Below are positions 19,073 to 28,687 of a stretch of DNA of 64,000 bases, piece after piece. Position numbers and translations under genes: made by a program. Source of the DNA: Marinobacter halotolerans (GTDB lineage: Bacteria > Pseudomonadota > Gammaproteobacteria > Pseudomonadales > Oleiphilaceae); NCBI RefSeq assembly GCF_008795985.1, contig NZ_VMHP01000002.1:1279883-1343882 (forward strand), read 5' to 3'. Below the pieces are notes generated by a model. That model did not search any database. It was not told the origin of the DNA and saw only the letters and a program-made list of their open reading frames with translations. Position 1 is the stretch's first letter, and each line of letters starts with the position of its first letter.

Positions 19073-20886
19073 TGACACAACTCTGGGATTTCAGTGGCGG
19101 CATTCATCCGGCGGAAAACAAGTACCTGTCAACCACCCGCCCAATTGAGACACCAACGCTGCCAGAGCGGCTGGTTCTGCCGCTTCAACAGCATATCGGT
19201 GCGCCGGCGGAGGCCTGTGTGTCTGTGGGCGAGCGTGTTCTGAAGGGCCAGCCAATTGCAAAAGTCACCGGAGCCTTTGGCGTTCCCGTTCACGCTCCAA
19301 CCTCCGGCAACATTGAGGCAATCTCTATGCAGCCGGTGCCCCATCCCTCCGGTATGAGCGACTGGTGCATTACGCTGATCCCCGATGGGCAGGAAGAGTG
19401 GGCGGAACGGGACCCGATGACCGACTATCGTTCGCTGACCCGGGAAGCCGTTCTCCAGCGCATTCGCGAGTCCGGCATTGCCGGCCTTGGCGGTGCCGGC
19501 TTTCCTACCGATGTAAAACTGCGCCCGCCAAAAGACCGCAAGGTCAACACCCTGATTCTCAATGGTGCGGAGTGCGAGCCCTATATCACCGCCGATGATA
19601 TGGCAATGCGGGAACGTGCCGACGAGATTGTGACCGGGCTAAGGATAATGGCCTGGATTCTGCGGCCCGAGCGCTGCATTGTCGCCATCGAAGACAACAA
19701 ACCCGAAGCTGTCGCAGCAATCCGGAAAGCGACGGAGGGCACCCAGACGGAGGTGGTGGTTATACCCACCAAGTACCCGTCCGGCGGTGAAAAACAACTG
19801 ATCCAGATTCTGACCGGCATGGAAGTTCCCAGTGGCGGCATCCCCGCGGACATCGGGGTGATGTGCCAGAATACCGGCACCGCTATTGCGGTGTCCCGGG
19901 CGGTTCTGCATGGCGAGCCGCTGATCTCCAGAATCACCACCGTCACCGGCCGGGCCCTGTCGAACCCGGGAACCTTCGACGTTCTGCTGGGGACTCCGGT
20001 CGAACACCTGCTGACACAGGCAGGGCTTGAATCAGAAGCGTTGCGTAGGCTGATTCTTGGCGGCCCCATGATGGGCTACACCCTTGAAACGCCCTCTGTG
20101 CCGGTGGTCAAAACCACCAACTGCGTTATTGCCGCAACGGGGCAGGAACTGCCCACGCCACCGCCGGAGCAGCCCTGTATTCGCTGCGGGATGTGCGCCG
20201 AGGCCTGCCCGATGGAACTGCTTCCGCAGCAGCTTTTCTGGCACTCCAAAGCTGGCGAACACGAGAAGGCCGAACACCTGAACCTGTTTGACTGCATCGA
20301 ATGCGGGATTTGCTCCTACGTCTGCCCCAGCTCAATCCCCCTGGTCCAGTACTACCGTGCCGCGAAGGGTGAGATTCGCGTCCAGCGGGCCGAGCATCTC
20401 AAGGCTGACCGGGCCCGTGAGCGGTTCGAGGCCCGTCAGGCGAGGCTTGAGCGGGAACAGCAGGAGAAAGAAGATCGCCGCAAGGAGCGCGCCAGAGCAG
20501 CTGCCGAGGCACAAGCCAGAAACCAGGCAGAGGCGGAGGACGCTGGCCCGGAGAGCCCTGCGGCCGACAACCGCGCGGCGAAATCTGCTCTGGTGGAACA
20601 GGCTCTGGCCAGGAAGAAGGCCAAAGCCAGCCAACCGGCTGCGCCTGCAGTGTCCCCGGAGAGCAAGGGGGAAAGCAAGGTGGAAACCACCGAGCAAGCG
20701 CCGGATATTGACGCGCTGGAAAAACAGCTGAGCCAGGCCACCGCCAAGCTCAACACCATGCAGAGCATGCTGGAAGACGCCAGGGCCGAAAACGCAGACA
20801 ACGTCGAGAAACTCGAACGGGCCGTGGCGAAAAATCATGATCGTGTGAAACGTGCCGAAAAGGCGCTTGCCGAGGCCCGGAACTGA
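19072..20886 (+). CDS. rsxC: Rnf/Rsx complex subunit C (NADH-binding)
   Basis: Peripheral subunit that binds NADH and FMN, with a SLBB domain and two 4Fe-4S clusters ([12 protein letters not shown] and [12 protein letters not shown]). The NADH/FMN region includes [13 protein letters not shown] and [15 protein letters not shown]. After about residue 440 the protein has a long charged tail rich in Arg, Glu, Lys and Ala, ending in a predicted coiled coil (residues 545-604). The tail is variable in this family. Length is 604. It overlaps rsxB and rsxD by one base each. Confidence 0.95.
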   Translation: MTQLWDFSGGIHPAENKYLSTTRPIETPTLPERLVLPLQQHIGAPAEACVSVGERVLKGQPIAKVTGAFGVPVHAPTSGNIEAISMQPVPHPSGMSDWCITLIPDGQEEWAERDPMTDYRSLTREAVLQRIRESGIAGLGGAGFPTDVKLRPPKDRKVNTLILNGAECEPYITADDMAMRERADEIVTGLRIMAWILRPERCIVAIEDNKPEAVAAIRKATEGTQTEVVVIPTKYPSGGEKQLIQILTGMEVPSGGIPADIGVMCQNTGTAIAVSRAVLHGEPLISRITTVTGRALSNPGTFDVLLGTPVEHLLTQAGLESEALRRLILGGPMMGYTLETPSVPVVKTTNCVIAATGQELPTPPPEQPCIRCGMCAEACPMELLPQQLFWHSKAGEHEKAEHLNLFDCIECGICSYVCPSSIPLVQYYRAAKGEIRVQRAEHLKADRARERFEARQARLEREQQEKEDRRKERARAAAEAQARNQAEAEDAGPESPAADNRAAKSALVEQALARKKAKASQPAAPAVSPESKGESKVETTEQAPDIDALEKQLSQATAKLNTMQSMLEDARAENADNVEKLERAVAKNHDRVKRAEKALAEARN

Positions 20887-21938
20887 TGGCTCTAGCTCAA
20901 CAAACCTCACCCCATGCACGGCGCGCCCGGCCCACATCGAACCTGATGCTCTGGGTGATGCTGGCAACTCTGCCGGGCCTGCTGGCCCAGACCATTTTCT
21001 TTGGTTGGGGTAACCTGATCAACGTGATCTGGTGCATCGCGCTCGCCCTGGGGGCGGAAGCAGCCATGTTAAGGCTACGCGGGCGACCAATCGCATTTTT
21101 CCTGAAGGACAACACAGCAGCGCTGACCGGGCTTCTTCTGGGGCTGTCCCTGCCGCCTCTAGCGCCCTGGTGGGTGTCGGCGGTGGCGGTTCTGGCCGCC
21201 ATCATACTGGCGAAACAGCTTTACGGCGGCCTGGGCTCTAACCCCTTCAACCCCGCCATGGTGGGCTACGCGCTGGTACTGATCTCTTTCCCCGTGGCAA
21301 TGACCACCACCTGGGCGGAGCCGGCTCTGATCTGGCAGTCGGCGCCGAGCCTGCTCGAAACCCTGAATATTATTGTGTCAGGCCAGCAAAGCACCATCGA
21401 CGCCTTCACCATGGCCACCCCGCTGGACCAGTACAAACATAACATCAGCGCCCAGACCTCGACCGAGGTACTACAACACCCCACCTTTGGCGAGGGCGTC
21501 GCCCGTGGCTGGGAGTGGGTCAACGCCGGTTTCCTTTTAGGCGGGATCTGGCTGCTGTTCATGCGCATCATCACCTGGAATATACCGGTCAGCGTACTGG
21601 GCGGGCTTGCGGCCATGAGCGTGGTGTTCGGCACCAATGCGGATCTGTATACCCCTCTGTCCATTCACCTGTTGGCGGGCGCCACCATGCTGGGGGCATT
21701 TTTCATTGCCACAGACCCTGTGTCCGCCGCGACCAGCCATCAGGGCAAATTGATCTATGGGGCGGGCATTGGCGTTCTTGTCTACCTGATCCGTACCTGG
21801 GGTGCGTATCCGGACGCTGTCGCCTTCGCCGTACTGCTGATGAACTTCGCCGTGCCATTCATTGACTATTACACACCACCCCGCACTTATGGCCATCACA
21901 AGGCCCGGCGCGGGATTCCGGGCAGGAACCAGGGATAA
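20886..21938 (+). CDS. rsxD: Rnf/Rsx complex subunit D
   Basis: Integral membrane subunit of the Rnf complex, related to NqrB. The 350-residue protein has about nine or ten hydrophobic segments, the [21 protein letters not shown] helix near the start (broken by charged ends), [17 protein letters not shown], and [10 protein letters not shown], whose threonine is the expected covalent FMN site. TDPVSAAT near the C-terminus is also a family motif. The start overlaps the rsxC stop (TGATG). Confidence 0.93.
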   Translation: MALAQQTSPHARRARPTSNLMLWVMLATLPGLLAQTIFFGWGNLINVIWCIALALGAEAAMLRLRGRPIAFFLKDNTAALTGLLLGLSLPPLAPWWVSAVAVLAAIILAKQLYGGLGSNPFNPAMVGYALVLISFPVAMTTTWAEPALIWQSAPSLLETLNIIVSGQQSTIDAFTMATPLDQYKHNISAQTSTEVLQHPTFGEGVARGWEWVNAGFLLGGIWLLFMRIITWNIPVSVLGGLAAMSVVFGTNADLYTPLSIHLLAGATMLGAFFIATDPVSAATSHQGKLIYGAGIGVLVYLIRTWGAYPDAVAFAVLLMNFAVPFIDYYTPPRTYGHHKARRGIPGRNQG

Positions 21939-21940
21939 CC

Positions 21941-22642
21941 ATGGCCACACTTGGACAATCCATCTGGCGAAACGCCGTCGGCCTCGGGCTTTTTGCCGTG
22001 ATTACTGGCGGAACCATCGCCCTTACTCAGGCGCTGACGGAAGACCGGATCGAGCAGCAGGTGGCCCGCGCCGAGGCCAGGGCCCTTTTCGAGATCATTC
22101 CAGAGGACCGCATCAGTAACAGGATTCTCTCCGACACCGTCACCCTGCCGGCCAGCGATACCATGAATAACGGCAAGCCAATTACAGCCTGGGTGGCACG
22201 CAGGGACGTTCGGCCGACAGGTCTGATCCTGCCGGTTACCGCTCCGGACGGCTATTCCGGCGAAATCCATCTGCTGGTTGGCATCAACATGAAGGGCACG
22301 GTGCTGGGCGTTCGGGTCACCAGCCACCGGGAAACACCAGGATTGGGTGACAAGGTCGACACCAAGAAATCGGACTGGATCTTAACCTTCGAGGGCCGCT
22401 CGCTGGACAATCCCGAGCCTGAAAACTGGGCCGTCAAGAAGGATGGCGGCGTATTCGACCAGTTCACCGGTGCTACCATAACCCCCCGGGCGGTGGTTAG
22501 CGCCGTCGAACGGACACTGGTCTACTTTCGCGAACATCGCCGGCAGATTCGGGACATCGTGAGAGAGCCGCCCTCACCCGCTAGCGAGCCAATCACGCCG
22601 GAAGCACTGGCAGGTAACGAATCGGCAGAGGAGCATTCCTGA
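21941..22642 (+). CDS. rsxG: Rnf/Rsx complex subunit G
   Basis: Subunit with one N-terminal membrane helix and a periplasmic FMN-binding domain. The covalent flavin motif is TGATIT, with Thr179 as the acceptor, matching the S/T-G-A-T consensus of RnfG/NqrC. Other family segments are [12 protein letters not shown] and WILTFEG. The length of 233 is slightly long because of a Pro/Glu-rich C-terminal tail. An AGGAACCAGGGA stretch supplies the ribosome-binding site two bases after rsxD. Confidence 0.93.
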   Translation: MATLGQSIWRNAVGLGLFAVITGGTIALTQALTEDRIEQQVARAEARALFEIIPEDRISNRILSDTVTLPASDTMNNGKPITAWVARRDVRPTGLILPVTAPDGYSGEIHLLVGINMKGTVLGVRVTSHRETPGLGDKVDTKKSDWILTFEGRSLDNPEPENWAVKKDGGVFDQFTGATITPRAVVSAVERTLVYFREHRRQIRDIVREPPSPASEPITPEALAGNESAEEHS

Positions 22643-22643
22643 C

Positions 22644-23354
22644 ATGGCGAGCAAATCAAATTCGGAGATCATCCGCGACGGCCTCTGGACCAACAACCCG
22701 GCGCTGGTACAAGTTCTCGGACTGTGCCCCCTGCTGGCCGTCACCAGCACAGTGGTGAATGCAATTGGTCTGGGCCTGGCGACCCTGCTTGTTCTGATGG
22801 GATCCAACCTGGCGGTCTCCCTGATCCGTAATTTTGTCGGCGATTCGGTCCGGCTACCGGCCTTTGTAATGATCATTGCCTCGTTCGTTACCTGCGCCGA
22901 ACTTCTTATGCAGGCCTATACCTATGAGCTGTATCAGATTCTGGGAATATTCATCCCGCTGATCGTCACCAACTGCGCCATTCTGGGCCGTGCGGATGCG
23001 TTCGCCTCAAAAAATCCGCCCATTCCTGCCCTGCTTGACGGCTTCATGATGGGCCTGGGGTTTCTGGTGGTATTGATTGCGCTGGGCGCAATTCGAGAAC
23101 TGATTGGACAGGGAACCTTGCTGACTGATATGGACCTGCTCCTTGGCCCGGCTGCCGGCGACTGGGCGATTCGCCCACTGGAAAACTATCCCAACGTCCT
23201 GTTTATGGTGCTGCCACCGGGCGCCTTCATCGGGCTGGGGTTGCTGATCGCTCTGAAAAACGGAATTGATAACCAGATCAAGGCTCGCAAAGCCTCTGTA
23301 GAGCCGATCGAGGCAGGCAGCAAACGTGTTCGCGTGACGGGGCATGTGTCATGA
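22644..23354 (+). CDS. rsxE: Rnf/Rsx complex subunit E
   Basis: Six-helix membrane subunit, a paralogue of RsxA with inverted topology. Signatures are [20 protein letters not shown] near the start and [17 protein letters not shown] in the middle, each with the cysteine thought to coordinate the membrane Fe-S centre. The 236-residue length is normal. GAGGAG precedes the start. Its last bases overlap nth (ATGA), the usual ending of rsx operons. Confidence 0.94.
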   Translation: MASKSNSEIIRDGLWTNNPALVQVLGLCPLLAVTSTVVNAIGLGLATLLVLMGSNLAVSLIRNFVGDSVRLPAFVMIIASFVTCAELLMQAYTYELYQILGIFIPLIVTNCAILGRADAFASKNPPIPALLDGFMMGLGFLVVLIALGAIRELIGQGTLLTDMDLLLGPAAGDWAIRPLENYPNVLFMVLPPGAFIGLGLLIALKNGIDNQIKARKASVEPIEAGSKRVRVTGHVS

Positions 23355-23992
23355 ATAAAGAGAAACGAACGGCCATATTTTCCCGCCTGAGAGACGCCAA
23401 TCCGTCGCCAACCACGGAGCTGAACTACACAAACCCGTTCGAACTGCTGATTGCGGTGATACTCTCAGCCCAGGCAACGGACGTGGGGGTAAACAAGGCA
23501 ACCGCCCGGCTGTTTCCCGTGGCAAACACGCCTGAGGGAATCTACGCGCTGGGCGTGGAGGGGCTGAAGGAATACATCAAGACCATCGGCCTGTTTAACA
23601 GCAAGGCAGAAAACGTCATCAAAACCTGCAAGGCCCTGATCGAAAAGCACAACAGCCAGGTACCGGACAACCGGGAGGATCTTGAAGCTCTGCCGGGCGT
23701 GGGCAGAAAAACCGCCAACGTGGTACTCAATACCGCTTTCGGACAGCCTGCCATGGCCGTGGATACCCATATATTCCGGGTATCCAACCGAACCGGTATT
23801 GCCCCGGGTAAAAACGTTCTAGAGGTGGAAAAGCGTCTGATGCGGCTGGTGCCCAGGGAATTCCTGCTGAATGCCCACCACTGGCTGATTCTTCACGGTC
23901 GATACACATGTACGGCACGTAAACCCAGGTGTGGTGCTTGCGAGATCGAGGATCTGTGCGAGTTCAGGTATAAGCGGGACTACATGGATTGA
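23351..23992 (+). CDS. nth: endonuclease III
   Basis: DNA glycosylase/AP lyase removing oxidised pyrimidines in base-excision repair. The 213-residue protein has the helix-hairpin-helix [17 protein letters not shown] with the catalytic lysine, the catalytic aspartate in [11 protein letters not shown], and the C-terminal 4Fe-4S cluster with spacing C-x6-C-x2-C-x5-C ([17 protein letters not shown]). It overlaps rsxE by four bases, so it is coexpressed with the Rnf complex. Confidence 0.97.
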   Translation: MNKEKRTAIFSRLRDANPSPTTELNYTNPFELLIAVILSAQATDVGVNKATARLFPVANTPEGIYALGVEGLKEYIKTIGLFNSKAENVIKTCKALIEKHNSQVPDNREDLEALPGVGRKTANVVLNTAFGQPAMAVDTHIFRVSNRTGIAPGKNVLEVEKRLMRLVPREFLLNAHHWLILHGRYTCTARKPRCGACEIEDLCEFRYKRDYMD

Positions 23993-23994
23993 GA

Positions 23995-24022
23995 CTGATC
24001 CGCCCGCGACGGGGCGGATCAG
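23995..24022. terminator. GC-rich hairpin between convergent nth and the chalcone-isomerase-like gene
   Basis: An 11-base perfect stem (23995-24005 with 24012-24022, CTGATCCGCCC and its complement) with a six-base loop directly after the nth stop. It is placed as a bidirectional terminator would be, but neither side carries a clear T-run, so intrinsic termination is uncertain. Confidence 0.45.
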
Positions 24023-24047
24023 CTACTGCCGTAACTGAGGTCGCGAA

Positions 24048-24623
24048 TTAACGCTGACCCAGCATTTTCTCTTTCAGGTCTTCCTGTGCAGGCTTGTCAG
24101 ACAGCCAGATACCGAACAAAGCTTTCTTGAACTCAAGGTCGCCGATTGTCGCTTTTGGCTCACCATTCTTGAGAACGCGCGTACCCTCGCCCGGAAGGTA
24201 AACCAGATCGAACACATCGCCTTCCTGGATTTCTGCAGAGAAAACGTCGAGGAATGCATCAACCTCGCTCTGTATGGCAGCGAGATCACCATCGGTCGCG
24301 TTCTCAAAGCCTTCCATGGTAGCGCTCTTCATCTTGTCGCTGGTAATCATGCCCGAGATAATGTGGAGAGTAATGGCCTGGGGCTCGTCAGCATTGATGA
24401 TGGCCTGGCCGTCATCGATGGTGCTTGGCACATAGAGACCACCGACATACAGGTCCATAAACCACTTGGACCGGGTTCCGGCGCCGTTCAGTTTGAGCTC
24501 GGTACCCATGGCGGAATACGTCTCTGGAACGTCGACACCCTCGATTTCCACTGCCGCTGCCGGGGCACTGAGTAAGGCAGACAGGAGCAGTGAAGCAAAT
24601 GCGGTTGATAGAGCCTTCTTCAT
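24048..24623 (-). CDS. chalcone isomerase-like secreted protein
   Basis: A 191-residue exported protein from the ATG at 24623 (AAGGAAAA upstream), with a signal peptide (MKKALSTAFASLLLSALLS then APAAAV). The body fits the chalcone isomerase-like family found in bacteria (VEIEGVDVPETYSAMGTELKLNG, here read in parts; WFMDLYVGGLYVP). Bacterial members are not thought to act on flavonoids; the periplasmic role is unknown. A TATAAT -10 lies upstream, so it is probably monocistronic. Confidence 0.8.
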   Translation of the reverse strand: MKKALSTAFASLLLSALLSAPAAAVEIEGVDVPETYSAMGTELKLNGAGTRSKWFMDLYVGGLYVPSTIDDGQAIINADEPQAITLHIISGMITSDKMKSATMEGFENATDGDLAAIQSEVDAFLDVFSAEIQEGDVFDLVYLPGEGTRVLKNGEPKATIGDLEFKKALFGIWLSDKPAQEDLKEKMLGQR

Positions 24624-24645
24624 CGTCTTTTCCTTTTCGATCGCT

Positions 24646-24651
24646 ATTATA
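24646..24651 (-). promoter_or_regulatory. -10 element upstream of the chalcone-isomerase-like gene
   Basis: On the minus strand TATAAT (plus-strand ATTATA) is a perfect sigma-70 -10, 22 bases before the gene start. The region 16-17 bases further upstream has only a weak -35 match (TGAATC or GTGAAT). Confidence 0.45.
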
Positions 24652-24764
24652 AAATCTTGTTTGTGGTGATTCACCGAAGCTCGACACCCTTATCCCACTC
24701 CGGCGAGCCAAGTGTAACAGGATGTAAAGTGCATCTTTCGCGGGCTGGTTCTCATTTGTGCAGG

Positions 24765-24799
24765 CGAAAAAAAACCGGCCCTCGAAAGGGCCGGCTTTT
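24765..24799 (-). terminator. Rho-independent terminator of rpoS
   Basis: On the minus strand, 16 bases past the rpoS stop, an eight-base GC stem (24787-24794 with 24775-24782, CCGGCCCT and complement, loop of four) is followed by eight T residues (plus-strand A-run 24767-24774). A textbook intrinsic terminator. Confidence 0.9.
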
Positions 24800-24814
24800 C
24801 ATCTTGGGTAGAAT

Positions 24815-25816
24815 CTATTTGAACAGCATAGTGCCGGACAGGCCCTCTTTCTCCAGAATTTCACGAAGGCGGCGCAGAGCCTCAACCTGAATCTGGCGAA
24901 CCCGTTCCCGGGTAAGACCGATCTCCTGACCTACTTCTTCCAGCGTACTGATGGGGTATCCACGCAGGCCAAACCGGCGGGACAGCACTTCCTGCTGCTT
25001 GTCGCTGAGCTGGTCAATCCACTTTTCGACGCAGGAACACATGTTGTTGTCCTGCAGCAGATCAGCCGGATCAGACGCGCCCTCATCAGCAACCGTGTCC
25101 AGTAATGATTTTTCACCGCCGCTTCCGATTGGCGTATCCATGGAGGCAACGCGCTCATTCAGCCCCAACATACGCTTAACGTCGGCTACGGGCTTGTCTA
25201 CCATCTGGGCGATTTCTTCCGCCGACGGCTCGTGATCGAGTTTCTGGGTTAGCTCGCGCGCTGCGCGAAGGTAAAGATTCAATTCCTTGACCACGTGAAT
25301 CGGCAACCGGATAGTGCGGGTCTGATTCATAATGGCCCGCTCAATAGTCTGACGGATCCACCAGGTCGCGTAGGTAGAGAATCGGAAGCCACGCTCGGGG
25401 TCGAACTTTTCAACGGCCCGGATGAGGCCCAGATTACCCTCTTCAATCAGATCAAGTAGAGTCAGCCCCCGATTCACGTAACGGCGGGCAATCTTGACCA
25501 CCAGACGAAGGTTACTCTCGATCATGCGCTTTCGGCCTGACTCCTGTCCTTTGCGGGCAAGGCGCGCGAAATATACTTCTTCTTCGGGAGTCAGTAGTGG
25601 GGAAAATCCGATTTCGTTGAGATAAAGCTGAGTGGCATCCAGCTGCTTCTGGCTGGTGAAGTATCGGCCCTGGGCCGGAATATCGTCTTCGTTGGCAGCA
25701 ACCTCTGCATCGGCTGCTTCTTCCTTGTCGACCTTGTCTTCTGCTAACAGCTGATCGTCTGACTCTTCTACGTCGGCCACGCGATCAATGATGAGTTCTT
25801 CCTGCTCTGATGACAT
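24815..25816 (-). CDS. rpoS: RNA polymerase sigma factor RpoS
   Basis: Stationary-phase and general stress sigma factor. From the ATG at 25816 it has 333 residues: acidic N-terminus, region 1.2 with [21 protein letters not shown], region 2 with the RpoS/RpoD core helix ([20 protein letters not shown], read across 20 residues), region 3 and region 4 with [19 protein letters not shown] and the helix-turn-helix [17 protein letters not shown]. The frame is open 21 codons upstream, but the GGCGGGG site favours 25816. It follows nlpD after a 188-base A-rich leader, and its own promoter may lie inside nlpD, as in E. coli. Confidence 0.96.
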   Translation of the reverse strand: MSSEQEELIIDRVADVEESDDQLLAEDKVDKEEAADAEVAANEDDIPAQGRYFTSQKQLDATQLYLNEIGFSPLLTPEEEVYFARLARKGQESGRKRMIESNLRLVVKIARRYVNRGLTLLDLIEEGNLGLIRAVEKFDPERGFRFSTYATWWIRQTIERAIMNQTRTIRLPIHVVKELNLYLRAARELTQKLDHEPSAEEIAQMVDKPVADVKRMLGLNERVASMDTPIGSGGEKSLLDTVADEGASDPADLLQDNNMCSCVEKWIDQLSDKQQEVLSRRFGLRGYPISTLEEVGQEIGLTRERVRQIQVEALRRLREILEKEGLSGTMLFK

Positions 25817-26004
25817 AACGCTTGCCCCGCCTTTCAATGATCCTGGATATTTGCTCGCAGTTCTTATTGTATTGAGCACCTGTTCTTATCGGTTTTCTTG
25901 TTCAGGACATTTTCTGTTGGCTGTTTGCGGTCTACACCGCTTGTTTTTGTTTGCTCGTTTCTTGTTTTTATCATCTATCTGTCTTTTTTAAAACAGCAGA
26001 CCGG
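25817..26004 (-). promoter_or_regulatory. A-rich rpoS leader with AAYAA repeats
   Basis: The 188-base stretch between nlpD and rpoS reads on the minus strand as an A-rich, T-poor transcript with four AACAA and one AATAA motifs and one small hairpin (GCGGT/ACCGC, 25927-25940). In E. coli, AAYAA repeats in the rpoS leader bind Hfq and allow small-RNA control. The similarity is in motif and position only. No gene is visible here. Confidence 0.5.
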
Positions 26005-26832
26005 CTATCTGGGCGGAAGGTACGGCATCGGATCCACGGGTTTGCCGTTTTTCCTGATCTCGAAATGCAGTTTTGGCCGACTTGTCCCGCTACTTCCCAG
26101 CTCGGCGATGATCTGCCCGGCTGCTACATCCTCCCCTTCTCTTACCAGTATCTTGCGATTATGGGCATAGGCACTAAGGTATTGCTTGTTGTGGTTGACG
26201 ATGATCAGATTGCCATAACCGAGCAGACCGTCCCCTGCGTACACCACATTTCCGCTTGCTGCTGCACGAACAGAGTCGCCCGGATTCCCTGCAATATCAA
26301 TACCTTTGTTGATCATTCCGGACGTAGAATATGCTGCAATTACGGTGCCAACGTGTGGCCAGCGCCAGTTGATAGCGGCGACTGTCTGACTTCCATGATC
26401 GGTGGAACTGGGTGGACTGGCAGGCTTCGGGACAGGAGACGCCTTCGTCCTGGTTGGCTTGGACGACTTGGACGAAGGCTGTCTGGCCGGGGCCGCCTGC
26501 GTTGAGGATCGGGACGTCGACGACACACTGCCACGCTGATCCAGACGCAATACCTGTCCGGCTTCAAGATTGTAGGGCGGCGGAATATTATTGGCATCGC
26601 CCAGTTCCCGATAGTCGCGGCCATAGCGCCAGGCAATGCTGTAGAGGGTTTCGCCACGCTCGACAACATGGCGTCCCCAATAGACGGGGGGATTATAACG
26701 ATCGTCCTGATGGATAGAATTTGTGTTGCAGCCAACCAGACCAAAGGTGGCGACCAGAGCCCCCATCAACAGAAATTTCCGAAGATGGAACCCGGGAGTG
26801 ACTTCTGAGCGTGATCGTTTGTCGGCACTCAT
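26005..26832 (-). CDS. nlpD: NlpD/LytM-family lipoprotein, amidase activator
   Basis: Outer-membrane lipoprotein that activates a cell-wall amidase (AmiC type) at division. From the ATG at 26832 it has 275 residues with lipobox LVGC (Cys35), LysM domain (HVVERGETLYSIAWRYGRDY), a Ser/Pro/Lys-rich linker and a C-terminal M23/LytM domain. The LytM domain lacks the normal zinc HxxxD: the site reads NKGID, so it should be catalytically inactive like E. coli NlpD. An ATG 16 codons upstream (26880) is an alternative start. It precedes rpoS, as in many gammaproteobacteria. Confidence 0.9.
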   Translation of the reverse strand: MSADKRSRSEVTPGFHLRKFLLMGALVATFGLVGCNTNSIHQDDRYNPPVYWGRHVVERGETLYSIAWRYGRDYRELGDANNIPPPYNLEAGQVLRLDQRGSVSSTSRSSTQAAPARQPSSKSSKPTRTKASPVPKPASPPSSTDHGSQTVAAINWRWPHVGTVIAAYSTSGMINKGIDIAGNPGDSVRAAASGNVVYAGDGLLGYGNLIIVNHNKQYLSAYAHNRKILVREGEDVAAGQIIAELGSSGTSRPKLHFEIRKNGKPVDPMPYLPPR

Positions 26833-27086
26833 GGGGCACCAGAGTGATGTCGCAAACACCGCTGCAAAAAACCTGCGCATCAGTCTTAAGAGAATAAAAA
26901 TAAACCTTTTAATCTATTTTTGTATAAAAAATGCGTTCCCGGATCAGGTTTTCCCGGTAACCCGCTAATTTATTGCACATTTCCGGGGCGAAACCAAGTT
27001 ACTGTGCACCATGATTCGTTACCTCTCGGAACAGTACGACAGCCCAAAAAAGTAACACTTGTCTCAAAATTCCTGTGAACCGGCTC

Positions 27087-28034
27087 TCAGATATCCCGTC
27101 TTTTTCCCCCCCATTCGATACCGATCACCAACAGAAATCCCATTGCAGCGAATGCGCAGGCCATCAGGATCTGGGGATCCTGTCCACTCAGATCAGCATA
27201 GCTGAAAGGGCTAGCACTGGCCTCATTCATCGGAACCTGCTCGCCCGAACTGTTCGTTCGCCAACTCAGCGTCTGTTTCCACGGCCACACTTTGTTGAGG
27301 GATCCAACCATGAAACCAATTAGCACCGCCAGCACCGGATCGTGGAAACGGGAAAATGCCCAGGTAATCACACGCGCCACTGAGAGCAGCCCTACCAGAC
27401 AGCCCGATGCAAAAATGGCCAGGACCGCAATCTCCGGGGCCCGGATCGCTTCGAGGACTGGTGCGTACATGCCCAGGATCACCAGTATGAACGAGCCTGA
27501 AATGCCGGGAAGTATCATGGCGCAGATTGCCAGCGCGCCCGCTCCGAAAAACATGATCCAAGAGGGTTGCAGCGGTACACCCGTCAGGGTGGTTACCCAC
27601 CAGGCGAAGACGGCACCAGCAACGAAAGGAGCGATCAGATTCACTTGCAAAGACTGAATCTGGCGGCTGACATGCCAGACAGAGGCGACAATCAGACCGA
27701 AGAAAAAGCTCCAGATCTGGATCGGATACTCGGTCAGGGCAAAGCTGATGGCCGAGGCCAGGGTAACCACACTGGCAAGAATGCCTGCCAGCAGGCAAAG
27801 CAGGAAGGTACCGTCACAGGCGCGCCAGAAAGCCCGAAAATGCCCTTTGATAAGGTGACTTGCCACGGCCTCGGGAGCCCCGCTGATGGCCTGCAACAGA
27901 CGGAAATATATGCCCGTAATGAATGCGATGGTTCCGCCAGATACTCCGGGTACGATATCGGCCGCACCCATGGCGATACCCCGAAGGACTACGGACCACA
28001 GCGGTTGATCTCGGTCTGGATGCAGCTTGCTCAA
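27087..28034 (-). CDS. DUF368 polyprenyl-phosphate transporter
   Basis: A 315-residue membrane protein with about eight to ten hydrophobic segments and the paired DUF368 signatures AADIVPGVSGGTIAF and MILPGISGSF in inverted-repeat halves. DUF368 proteins (PopT) were recently shown to recycle undecaprenyl phosphate across the cytoplasmic membrane, which all envelope polymer synthesis needs. It starts with TTG at 28034 overlapping the pcm stop (TTGA). The 206-base gap before nlpD is AT-rich and probably carries the nlpD promoter, though I could not fix it. Confidence 0.85.
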   Translation of the reverse strand: MSKLHPDRDQPLWSVVLRGIAMGAADIVPGVSGGTIAFITGIYFRLLQAISGAPEAVASHLIKGHFRAFWRACDGTFLLCLLAGILASVVTLASAISFALTEYPIQIWSFFFGLIVASVWHVSRQIQSLQVNLIAPFVAGAVFAWWVTTLTGVPLQPSWIMFFGAGALAICAMILPGISGSFILVILGMYAPVLEAIRAPEIAVLAIFASGCLVGLLSVARVITWAFSRFHDPVLAVLIGFMVGSLNKVWPWKQTLSWRTNSSGEQVPMNEASASPFSYADLSGQDPQILMACAFAAMGFLLVIGIEWGGKRRDI

Positions 28035-28687
28035 CGAATCACACCCGCCTGCAATGGAACAAAGCGTACCGGTTCGACCTCGTTTACCTTGAACTCGTTG
28101 CCCTGACGGACGATTTCCGTCAGCATTTGGGTGTGCTCGCCGATCGGTACCACCATCACGCCGCCGTCGGCCAACTGGGACTTGAGCTCTTCCGGCACTT
28201 CCCTGGGTGCTGCCGTCACCATGATGCCGTCAAACGGCCCTTTTTCCGGCCAGCCCATGCCACCATCGGCGTGCTTCATAAGCACATTTTGCAGCCCTAG
28301 CGTTCTCATCCGGTCCCGGGCGCGATCCTGCAACGGTTTGATGCGTTCAACACTGAACACCTGATCGACAAGACCAGCAAGAATCGCTGTCTGATAGCCC
28401 GAACCGGTGCCCAGTTCAAGCACCCGTGTAGGCTTGTGCCTCATCAGCACTTCCGTCATCCGGGCCACAATGTAGGGCTGTGACAGAGTCTGACTGTAAC
28501 CGATGGGCAGGGCGGTATCCTCATAGGACCGATGAGCCAGCGCCTCATCCAGAAATATATGCCGGGGCACATTGGCCATGGCGGTGAGCACCTGCTCATC
28601 GACAATACCGGATTCCCGTAGTCTCTGAATAAGGCGCATGCGTGTGCGGCGGGAGGTCATTCCGATGCCATCCAGTTCTGTGGCCAT
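28031..28687 (-). CDS. pcm: protein-L-isoaspartate O-methyltransferase
   Basis: SAM-dependent methyltransferase that repairs isoaspartyl damage in ageing proteins. The 218-residue protein has SAM motif I VLELGTGSGYQTAIL, IGYSQTLSQPYIVARMTE, and the post-I VERIKPLQ region. It is coupled to surE upstream by a one-base overlap (TAATG) and to the DUF368 gene downstream by four bases. The surE-pcm-nlpD-rpoS association is common and links repair to stationary phase. Confidence 0.96.
   Translation of the reverse strand: MATELDGIGMTSRRTRMRLIQRLRESGIVDEQVLTAMANVPRHIFLDEALAHRSYEDTALPIGYSQTLSQPYIVARMTEVLMRHKPTRVLELGTGSGYQTAILAGLVDQVFSVERIKPLQDRARDRMRTLGLQNVLMKHADGGMGWPEKGPFDGIMVTAAPREVPEELKSQLADGGVMVVPIGEHTQMLTEIVRQGNEFKVNEVEPVRFVPLQAGVIR

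Noticed and set aside
24624-24814. possible RsmZ-type small RNA downstream of rpoS, as in Pseudomonas
   Set aside because: The region lacks repeated GGA-in-loop motifs on either strand; it holds only the rpoS terminator and a -10 element.
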